The notes under the pieces: model-generated
Seen by the model: only the letters and a program-made list of their open reading frames with translations
What the model was told of the DNA's origin: nothing
Database searches by the model: none
Shown here: piece after piece, positions 1 to 5,140 of the stretch
Layout of the letters: every line of letters begins with the position of its first letter
How positions within the stretch are numbered: the first letter of the stretch is position 1
Assembly (NCBI GenBank): GCA_017984655.1
Contig: JAGNZB010000067.1
Coordinates: 1-6,527, forward strand
Source: Candidatus Altimarinota bacterium
Lineage (GTDB): Bacteria > Patescibacteriota > Gracilibacteria > RBG-16-42-10
Length of the DNA stretch: 6,527 nt
Reading direction: 5' to 3'
Position numbers and translations under genes: made by a program

Positions 1-575
1 GTTTTCATACTGCTTAGCTCCTTTTTTTGTTCGCTGCTGCCGAGATACTGAATGGTGATTTGTTTTTGCTTGCGGATGCGTTCGTATTCACTCATATGTG
101 GTCCCATGATTTGGGGGAAGTGATCACCGACACCACCGATAATACAGACAACGGCTTGTTTCTCCGCATTCATTAGGGATTGGAACTCATAGCGAATGTA
201 GGATTGTTCACCTTGGAAGACGTCGAATTGTTGTGGCGCTGGGACATTGAATACGGTTTCTAGATCCTGCACCGTACTTGTAGCTAATTCTCTTTGTTGA
301 TCGAGAATTGTCGAGAGCACTCTCGGGTGTTTGGCTGAAAATTTCTTGCGGCCGTTGATAATCACATGGGAGACGAAGCCTTTTTCTGCCAATGCATAGA
401 GCGATTGGTAGACATACTGGCCATGGAGGCCGGTCATCTTGATGATTTGTGAGCTACCTACTTGCCCTAGTACTAGGAGAGCGATGTAGACACTCGCTTC
501 ATGAGGTTTGAGTCCCAATGTGACTAGATTGCGATGGACTTTTTGGTAGCTGCTTTCATCAAGGAAGTTTGACAT
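1..575 (-). CDS. TrmB-family winged-helix transcriptional regulator (3' end outside window)
   Basis: Likely a DNA-binding regulator of the TrmB type. The visible 191 residues begin MSNFLDESSYQK. Residues 13-85 form a winged helix-turn-helix: LGLKPHEASVYIALL (20-34) is the typical opening helix, SSQIIKMTGLHGQYVYQSL (41-59) covers the helix-turn-helix, and the wing runs KGFVSHVIINGRKKFSA (65-81). After a helical linker (83-110), the segment DVFQGEQSYIRYEF (118-131) and the strand AVVCIIGG (141-148) start the C-terminal sensor half usual in this family. The rest lies beyond base 1. The start at 575 is the first ATG after an in-frame TAA 12 bases upstream. No ribosome binding site is evident. It is divergent from the cysteine-rich gene at 700, so it may regulate itself and that neighbour (inference). 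Archaeal TrmB proteins respond to sugars; the ligand here is unknown. Confidence 0.8.
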   Translation of the reverse strand, partial: MSNFLDESSYQKVHRNLVTLGLKPHEASVYIALLVLGQVGSSQIIKMTGLHGQYVYQSLYALAEKGFVSHVIINGRKKFSAKHPRVLSTILDQQRELATSTVQDLETVFNVPAPQQFDVFQGEQSYIRYEFQSLMNAEKQAVVCIIGGVGDHFPQIMGPHMSEYERIRKQKQITIQYLGSSEQKKELSSMK

Positions 576-618
576 CGTTGGTAATCGTTACTTGTCTGCT
601 GCATCTTTGTCATCATGA

Positions 619-627
619 ATTGTATCA
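619..627 (-). promoter_or_regulatory. Candidate extended -10 promoter of the TrmB-like gene
   Basis: Read on the minus strand, TGA followed by TACAAT gives an extended -10 element with five of six bases matching TATAAT. No good -35 lies at 17-18 bases, which is tolerable for an extended -10. The -10 ends 43 bases before the ATG at 575, giving a leader of roughly 35 bases. The assignment is by eye. Confidence 0.4.
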
Positions 628-637
628 TCAAATATGT

Positions 638-665
638 TTGACTAAAAATCCAAAATCGCCATACT
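638..665 (+). promoter_or_regulatory. Candidate promoter of the cysteine-rich protein gene
   Basis: TTGACT (638-643, five of six to TTGACA) is followed after 16 bases by CATACT (660-665, four of six to TATAAT). Transcription would begin near 672, giving a leader of about 28 bases before the ATG at 700. It lies back to back with the minus-strand -10 at 619-624, so one bound regulator could affect both directions. It is the only reasonable plus-strand candidate I see in this gap. Confidence 0.4.
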
Positions 666-699
666 GAGCCGTAATCATTCACTTCTAAGTCCACTTCGT

Positions 700-2391
700 A
701 TGCAGCAGATTTGTCGAGTATCAGGTCAACCATTCGTGGTGACAGAAGGGGACCAAGTATTTTTGGAGAAAGTCAGTCCGACATTTGGCGGCAAGCGGTA
801 CCTTCTTCCTGTCCCAACACTTAGTCCTGAAGAGCGTCGAAGAAGGCGGATGGCTTGGCGCAATTGTACCAAGCTCTATAGTGATGTTTGTGATCTGACC
901 GGGAAGCCAATGCTTTCTGTTTTTTCGCCAGACAAACCGTTCAAGGTCTACTCAGAAGCAGCTTGGTGGGGGGATGGCTGGGAAGCTTTGCAGTATGGTC
1001 GTGACTTTGATTTCACCCGACCGTTTTTTGAACAATATCGTGAGCTAATGCTTGCTGTGCCACAGGTGGCTTTGATCACTGATTATTTGCCCAATATTAA
1101 CTCTGAATATATCAATTTGGCAGGGCCTTCCAAGAATTGTTACCTGATCTTTGATACGGGTGATTGTGAGGATTGTCTCTATGGTCATGGCGTCTATCGC
1201 AATCAGCAATGTGTGGATTGTGATTATACTTGTGATTCTTCCTATTGTTATGACTGTATCAATTGTTATAGTTGTTATCAGGTGAAGCATGCTTATATGT
1301 GTTTCAATACTAGTGATAGTGAGTATGTCTTCAATCTTCGGGGCTGCAAGAATTGTTTTCTCAGCCACAATCTCCAGCAAAAAGAGTATTACATCCTGAA
1401 TAAACCCTTTACCAAAGAGACTTACTTTGCTGAGGTTGAGCGACTGAAGCAGCTGATTCCTGACTTGCAGCAGTTTTATGTGGAGAAGATCGCTGGTGAT
1501 GCGACCTATCCGCGGAAGTGTTATTTCGGCACCGCTTCAGAAAATGCTACCGGTGAATATCTCAATCATGTCAAAAATGTCGAGTCAGGGTTTAATCTCA
1601 ATCATGTTGAGGATTGTGCCTATGTCCGCAATCTAGAGCAGGCTCGGGATTGTCGTGATTGTGATCTGTGGGGATGGGATGCTGAGCTCAACTATGAATG
1701 TCATGAGACTGGCTCAGGAGCGCATACGCTAGTGTGTTGTTCGTTTTGTTGGGACAATGTCCAGAATCTCTACTATACCCAGTTCTCACGCTGGTCACAT
1801 GATCTATTTGGTTGTTTTGGTCTCAAGCGCAAACAGTATTGTATTTTGAATAAACAATATACTAAAGAAGCATATGAAGCTCTGGTGCCGAAGATTATTG
1901 AGCATATGCAGAAAACAGGGGAATGGGGTGAGTTCTTCCCCATGGCGATTTCACAATTTGGCTACAATGAGACTGATGCTCAGGAGTATTATCCCTTGAC
2001 CAAGTCTGAAGTGCTCACTCGTGGTGTTTCTTGGTGTGACTATGAAGCACCCTTGCCACAAGTGACGAAAGTGATTCCGGCTAGTAGCTTGCCGGCGACG
2101 ATTGCTGAAGTGACTGATGATATTTTGCAGTGTGCGATCGCTGCTGAAGGTACTGATAAGCTCTTTCGGATTGTGAAGGCGGAGCTTGCTTTCTACCGTA
2201 AATACAATATTTCCTTGCCCCATTTTGATGCTGATATGCGCTACCAGCAGCGCATGAAGTTGCGTAATCCTGAGTGCTTATGGTCACGTCCCTGTGATCG
2301 TTGTCAGCAAATGATCAAGAGTAGTTATGATCCCAAGAGGCCTCAACAGGTGTATTGTGAGGCTTGTTATCATCAGTTTGTAGAGGCTTAG
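700..2391 (+). CDS. Large cysteine-rich (CxxC-repeat) protein of a CPR-type family, function unknown
   Basis: A 563-residue soluble protein of unknown function. It matches my memory of a family common in CPR genomes, sometimes mislabelled 'CaiB/BaiF'; nothing here supports that enzymatic name. The N-terminal module has SPTFGGKRYLLPVPTLSPEE (26-45) then RRMAWRN (49-55), CDLTGKP (64-70), SPDKPFKVY (76-84) and YGRDFDFTRPFFEQ (99-112). Residues 147-219 are packed with CxxC pairs, including CYDCINCYSC (183-192). The phrase KEYYILNKPFTKETY (228-242) recurs as KQYCILNKQYTKEAY (378-392), so the middle holds two repeat units. The C-terminus carries a four-cysteine ribbon, C532/C535 and C553/C556. In all I count 33 cysteines. 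Metal binding is likely, at least at the C-terminal ribbon, and the repeated centre may form a stacked beta structure (inference). There is no signal peptide or membrane segment. ATG 700 starts directly at the first family motif; no Shine-Dalgarno is seen. Confidence 0.8.
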   Translation: MQQICRVSGQPFVVTEGDQVFLEKVSPTFGGKRYLLPVPTLSPEERRRRRMAWRNCTKLYSDVCDLTGKPMLSVFSPDKPFKVYSEAAWWGDGWEALQYGRDFDFTRPFFEQYRELMLAVPQVALITDYLPNINSEYINLAGPSKNCYLIFDTGDCEDCLYGHGVYRNQQCVDCDYTCDSSYCYDCINCYSCYQVKHAYMCFNTSDSEYVFNLRGCKNCFLSHNLQQKEYYILNKPFTKETYFAEVERLKQLIPDLQQFYVEKIAGDATYPRKCYFGTASENATGEYLNHVKNVESGFNLNHVEDCAYVRNLEQARDCRDCDLWGWDAELNYECHETGSGAHTLVCCSFCWDNVQNLYYTQFSRWSHDLFGCFGLKRKQYCILNKQYTKEAYEALVPKIIEHMQKTGEWGEFFPMAISQFGYNETDAQEYYPLTKSEVLTRGVSWCDYEAPLPQVTKVIPASSLPATIAEVTDDILQCAIAAEGTDKLFRIVKAELAFYRKYNISLPHFDADMRYQQRMKLRNPECLWSRPCDRCQQMIKSSYDPKRPQQVYCEACYHQFVEA

Positions 2392-2792
2392 GCTGCGAGA
2401 TTACAGATTAGTTGGTAGGCTGCCTTATCGATCGGCCCGACTGAGAGGCGAGAGTGTTTGACTAAGGCAATATGGGCCAAGCTCGCTACTGCTTTGATGG
2501 TTTCTAAGGTGACAGGAGTCGGTAATTTACTTTGGGCAGTGATATCTACTGCCAGCCAGTTGGGATCAGTGCTGGTAGGATCAGGATAAGGTGCCTTGGT
2601 CACGCTGGCGATGCCAATGATCTGGCGTTCTTTGCCACTGTGATAGAAAAGGCAGAGGTCGCCTATGGCCATGGCACGCAAATTGTTGCGAGCTTGGAAA
2701 TTGCGCACTCCAGTCCATGCAGTGGTATGGTCACGTTCTAAATCATGCCAGCTATAGGTCTCTGGCTCACTTTTGAGTATCCAATAGTGCAT
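2388..2792 (-). CDS. EVE domain-containing protein (PUA-like, THYN1-type)
   Basis: A complete single-domain protein of 134 residues, close to the normal size of stand-alone EVE proteins. Diagnostic stretches are YWILKSEPETYSW (3-15), TAWTGVRNFQARNNLR (24-39), GDLCLFYHSG (44-53), QIIGIASVTKAPYPDPT (57-73), WLAVDI (79-84) and RLSVGPI (115-121). EVE domains belong to the PUA-like fold. They are known or proposed to bind modified bases in DNA or RNA, and some are fused to restriction or modification enzymes; the ligand of this one cannot be told. The start is firm because family members begin directly at the M-x-YW-I/L-LKSEP segment. No Shine-Dalgarno is visible upstream. It converges on the cysteine-rich gene with a 4-base overlap and is divergent from the kinase-like gene at 2904. 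Confidence 0.92.
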   Translation of the reverse strand: MHYWILKSEPETYSWHDLERDHTTAWTGVRNFQARNNLRAMAIGDLCLFYHSGKERQIIGIASVTKAPYPDPTSTDPNWLAVDITAQSKLPTPVTLETIKAVASLAHIALVKHSRLSVGPIDKAAYQLICNLAA

Positions 2793-2819
2793 GTGAAAAG
2801 AGTTAGTAGACTAGCTCGA

Positions 2820-2849
2820 TATGTACCATAAAATGCTTCTGGCTGTAAA
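2820..2849 (-). promoter_or_regulatory. Candidate promoter of the EVE protein gene
   Basis: On the minus strand, TTTACA (five of six to TTGACA, at 2849-2844) is followed after 18 bases by TACATA (2825-2820), preceded by TGG, which could act as an extended -10. The -10 itself is poor, three of six to TATAAT. The leader would be about 20 bases. This is only the best candidate in a 111-base divergent gap. Confidence 0.28.
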
Positions 2850-2854
2850 TTGCC

Positions 2855-2883
2855 TTCTGTTGGAGGCTGATTTGAGGTAGAAT
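2855..2883 (+). promoter_or_regulatory. Candidate promoter of kinase-like gene 1
   Basis: TAGAAT (2878-2883, five of six to TATAAT) ends 20 bases before the ATG at 2904. The -35 region at 2855-2860 is TTCTGT, 17 bases upstream and a weak match. The main support is comparative: the region aligns without gaps to the one upstream of the paralog at 5141, with the -10, the spacer and the A-rich leader at the same distances. The shared core is TGAGGTA, one variable base, then AATGA. Confidence 0.55.
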
Positions 2884-2903
2884 GATTAGAAAACAAAAAT
2901 CCA

Positions 2904-4493
2904 ATGTCATTGGAGTCCAATCTCGATCGATCCCCAAGTAGAGAGAAAACTGGTATTTATCAGCCAGGTGTTGATGTGGCGGCTTTTGGTGCTGCAGAAA
3001 AGAGAGCTACGGGAGATATTCATGATATTCTAGAGCCTCTTGCGGGAGCAGTTGGGGATGGTGCATTTGAGAGTACTTTGCAGCAACCCAAGGTGGCACC
3101 GGTTGCTTATGAGGCTACTCAGCAGCCGGTCCAGCAGCCACTTTCACCAATTGGCATTGCTCAGCAAGTAAGATTGGCGGAGATGGCTACCAATAGTGAA
3201 GCGGCGAATAATCCCCAGATGGTAGAAATGTTGCGAGCGCTTGCGGTTCGCGGTCAGCAAATGGACATTTTGTTAGCAATGGTTTCGGGTGCTGAGACTG
3301 ATGCTGAGCGATTGATGAAGCTCAAGCAAGCAACTAGTGCCTGTCCGCAACTTAGTGCAGAAGAGATTATTGCTGTGATTAATCATAGTGATTTAGTCCG
3401 GAATAATCTTGAACTGCGGGAAGCTTTGGTCGTGGGTGGTAAGAAAGTACGAGATCGTTCTGGCCAGCCAGCTTCAGTGTATGCGATGAGTTTGAAAGTG
3501 GGTGAGGGTGGTTTTGGTATCGTCAAAGATGGTTATATTTTGCGGGGAGGGAGATTGATCCCATCAGTAATAAAAGAACCTCGCAATGCTGGATCAGCTG
3601 CAGATGGTGGCTTGACCAAGGAACAACAAGTTCAGCGAGATCGGGCAGTGAAGCTAGAGGCATCGAATGCAGCCAATTATTTGAAAGACCCAATTGATCA
3701 TGTCATTCGTCCTTCACTTATTTCTGAAGATCAAAAAGAAACAGGCTTGCCGATTATTGCTTACGAAAAGGTGGTGGATCGCTATGGCAATGCAACTGAC
3801 TTCAATAAAGTCCAAGATAATCCCTACATTGCCCCATCAACGAAGTTTGATTCTTTTGCGGGTGCGATTGATGGCCTAGCAGCTCTCCATGCTCGGGGAC
3901 TGGTGCATTTAGATTTCAAGCCTGGGAATGTAATGCTTGATGCTAATGGCCAAGGTGTAGTGATTGACCCTGGTAGTTTATTTTCCACCTCTGATACGAT
4001 CAAAGTGATCCCACCATCTGCTGATAGCTATGGCAGTGTCGGAAAATCTACCATAGAAAATGGTAAAGAAGTATTAAGTTGGCTGGGGTATACGAGACAG
4101 TATTTAGATATTGGTAAATTGTATGAAGCTCAGCAGCAAGGGAAGTCGTTGATTGTTGCCGATTATCATGCTTTGGGAAAGAGTTTGAATGATATCTTAG
4201 AGTCAAGTGGTTTGGTTCCTTCCGCTTTTGCTTTTTCAGAAAGTCCGTCTCCGGATGCTCCACTCAAGAAGTATCTTGGCTTACGTGACGATCAGTACCC
4301 AACAGCAGCAGTGCGGGAAATGCAATGGCTGATGGCTGAATTGGTTATGATTACTTCGTCCCACCCACCAAGACCGTTGACTGAAGTAGCCGCTGATGTT
4401 CGACGTGTTGCTCAACAAATGAAACTAGAAGTAGATCAATTCCATGCTGATCTGATGCAACGTAGGGGTGTTTCGCCAATCACTACACTATAA
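2904..4493 (+). CDS. Protein-kinase-like protein 1 (Ser/Thr kinase fold, DPG in place of DFG)
   Basis: A 529-residue protein with an N-terminal extension and a kinase domain at about 190-505. Visible motifs: glycine loop VGEGGFGIV (199-207); ATP-anchoring lysine in VIKEP (K224); probable helix-C glutamate E252; catalytic loop HLDFKPGN (335-342) with base D337; metal-binding IDPG (D355); a GYT segment (395-397) where APE is expected; helix-F motif DYHALG (420-425); and PPRP with the subdomain XI arginine (R490). All main ATP and metal ligands are present, so activity is plausible. The HRD arginine is Leu and the DFG phenylalanine is Pro. Residues 1-100 are low in structure and rich in Gln, Pro and Ala. 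Residues 107-190 look helical and are shared with the paralog at 5141. No membrane segment is seen, so it is probably cytoplasmic. The start sits 20 bases after a -10 element behind an A-rich leader without Shine-Dalgarno. Substrate unknown. Confidence 0.85.
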   Translation: MSLESNLDRSPSREKTGIYQPGVDVAAFGAAEKRATGDIHDILEPLAGAVGDGAFESTLQQPKVAPVAYEATQQPVQQPLSPIGIAQQVRLAEMATNSEAANNPQMVEMLRALAVRGQQMDILLAMVSGAETDAERLMKLKQATSACPQLSAEEIIAVINHSDLVRNNLELREALVVGGKKVRDRSGQPASVYAMSLKVGEGGFGIVKDGYILRGGRLIPSVIKEPRNAGSAADGGLTKEQQVQRDRAVKLEASNAANYLKDPIDHVIRPSLISEDQKETGLPIIAYEKVVDRYGNATDFNKVQDNPYIAPSTKFDSFAGAIDGLAALHARGLVHLDFKPGNVMLDANGQGVVIDPGSLFSTSDTIKVIPPSADSYGSVGKSTIENGKEVLSWLGYTRQYLDIGKLYEAQQQGKSLIVADYHALGKSLNDILESSGLVPSAFAFSESPSPDAPLKKYLGLRDDQYPTAAVREMQWLMAELVMITSSHPPRPLTEVAADVRRVAQQMKLEVDQFHADLMQRRGVSPITTL

Positions 4494-4494
4494 T
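4489..4494 (+). promoter_or_regulatory. Possible internal -10 element before the orphan gene
   Basis: A perfect TATAAT overlaps the stop codon of kinase-like gene 1 and ends 11 bases before the ATG at 4506. A second hexamer, TATACT, follows directly at 4494-4499. I see no matching -35. If used, the transcript would be almost leaderless for ATG 4506, or have a leader of about 40 bases for an in-frame ATG at 4542. Read-through from the kinase gene may be enough without it. Confidence 0.3.
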
Positions 4495-4505
4495 ATACTG
4501 CCATT

Positions 4506-5069
4506 ATGAACACACTGAACCATTTACCAAACCGTACTAACATGACAGCTACTCCCCGTGAGCTTCAAGCATTGACTCAATTTGTTGAACGAATGAGGTT
4601 GGCCAAGATTATTACTAATCAAGGTCTACCAAATGCTTTGGATGCCTTCACGCTTGACCAATACCGTGATGCTGTACATGCATTGCCACCAATCGCTTTT
4701 GATAATCGAACTTGGATGGCATTTTTAAGCCAGTTCAAGTCTACAGTCAATGAAGGAGGGGGTTCTCGTCCTGGAGTGGCATTAGAGAGAGGCGCTCATC
4801 TCCTGGCAGTTTTGCCCACAAATCTTTTTGGATCAGTTTGGACTGAAGAACAGATTAGACGTGGAGAGCATTTTTGTTTAATGGGAGTGGATAGTACAAC
4901 TAGGTTTACTACAACAGGTGACCGCTTTCCTGCTCTCCTACCACCTGAGGCTTTTGCTGCCGGATTCATTCCAGCGGGGGGGGCTTCGGGAACTGTGTCA
5001 AATCCAGCTGATCAATTACAAGCTGCGTATCAGCGCTTAGTCACTTTGCTCCAGATTGTTGTTGGCTAA
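4506..5069 (+). CDS. Hypothetical protein, no recognised family
   Basis: I do not recognise this 187-residue protein. It starts 12 bases after the stop of kinase-like gene 1, so co-transcription is likely. Residues 16-60 look helical, with ELQALTQFVERMRLAKII (19-36) and LDQYRDAVHAL (50-60). There follow an aromatic stretch (NRTWMAFLSQF, 67-77), a glycine-rich turn (EGGGSRPG, 83-90), a hydrophobic helix or strand (HLLAVLPTNLFGSVW, 98-112), a Thr/Ser-rich part (130-138) and a closing helix DQLQAAYQRLVTLLQIVV (169-186). There is one cysteine (C124) and no signal peptide or clear membrane helix. No similarity to the two kinases is visible. ATG 4506 gives the longest frame; ATG 4542 (M13) is a reasonable alternative because the first dozen residues are nondescript. 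It contains an eight-G run at 4976-4983. Its position between two paralogous kinases makes it a candidate partner or substrate, by inference only. Confidence 0.7.
   Translation: MNTLNHLPNRTNMTATPRELQALTQFVERMRLAKIITNQGLPNALDAFTLDQYRDAVHALPPIAFDNRTWMAFLSQFKSTVNEGGGSRPGVALERGAHLLAVLPTNLFGSVWTEEQIRRGEHFCLMGVDSTTRFTTTGDRFPALLPPEAFAAGFIPAGGASGTVSNPADQLQAAYQRLVTLLQIVVG
4976..4983 (+). repeat. G8 homopolymer inside the orphan gene
   Basis: Eight consecutive G bases encode the end of an Ala codon, two Gly codons and the start of the next Ala codon (residues 157-160). With G8 the frame reads on to the stop at 5067-5069. Losing one G would give a different tail ending at 5038-5040, and gaining one would end the frame at 5009-5011. 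It could be a slippage site or a sequencing-error hotspot. Confidence 0.9.
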
Positions 5070-5090
5070 TGAATTGGTTATTGTTGTTGT

Positions 5091-5126
5091 CTTCTCATCG
5101 TCAGTGATCTGAGGTACAATGAGAAG
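5091..5126. repeat. 8-bp inverted repeat spanning the promoter of kinase-like gene 2
   Basis: CTTCTCAT (5091-5098) and ATGAGAAG (5119-5126) are perfect inverted copies separated by 20 bases. The left arm covers the proposed -35 hexamer and the right arm begins at the end of the -10. This could be an operator or chance. It is not kept in the sister promoter at 2855, which weakens the operator idea. There is no T-run after it, so it is not an intrinsic terminator. Confidence 0.4.
5092..5120 (+). promoter_or_regulatory. Candidate promoter of kinase-like gene 2
   Basis: TTCTCA (5092-5097, four of six to TTGACA), 17 bases, then TACAAT (5115-5120, five of six to TATAAT). The -10 ends 20 bases before the ATG at 5141, exactly as in the sister promoter at 2855-2883. 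The transcript leader would be about 14 bases, A-rich and without Shine-Dalgarno. Its presence suggests this gene has its own promoter and does not rely only on read-through from the orphan gene. Confidence 0.6.
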
Positions 5127-5140
5127 AACACAAAAAAACT

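Noticed and set aside
524..733. Minus-strand 69-codon frame across the TrmB/cysteine-rich gap
   Set aside because: It overlaps the start of the TrmB-like gene in another frame and the promoters of both neighbours, and its product has no recognisable pattern.
1045..1380. Minus-strand 111-codon frame inside the cysteine-rich gene
   Set aside because: Its Ile/Thr-rich repetitive product is the antisense shadow of the Cys/Asp/Tyr-rich codons on the plus strand.
2134..2141. GCGATCGC octamer as a sign of cyanobacterial origin
   Set aside because: I noticed only this copy; cyanobacterial genomes with this palindrome have it at high density, and the gene content points elsewhere.
700..2391. CaiB/BaiF CoA-transferase identity for the cysteine-rich protein
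   Set aside because: No CoA-transferase motif is visible; the sequence is dominated by CxxC repeats and ribbon modules, so that name would be a propagated misannotation.
4753..4762. Shine-Dalgarno-like AAGGAGGGGG inside the orphan gene as an internal start
   Set aside because: The next in-frame start-like codon (GTG, residue 91) is too far away and in mid-domain; the bases simply encode a Gly-rich turn.
5055..5089. Direct repeat ATTGTTGTTG at 5055-5064 and 5080-5089 as a regulatory or recombination site
   Set aside because: The first copy is coding sequence (Ile-Val-Val) and both are low-complexity TTG repeats, so chance is the simplest explanation.
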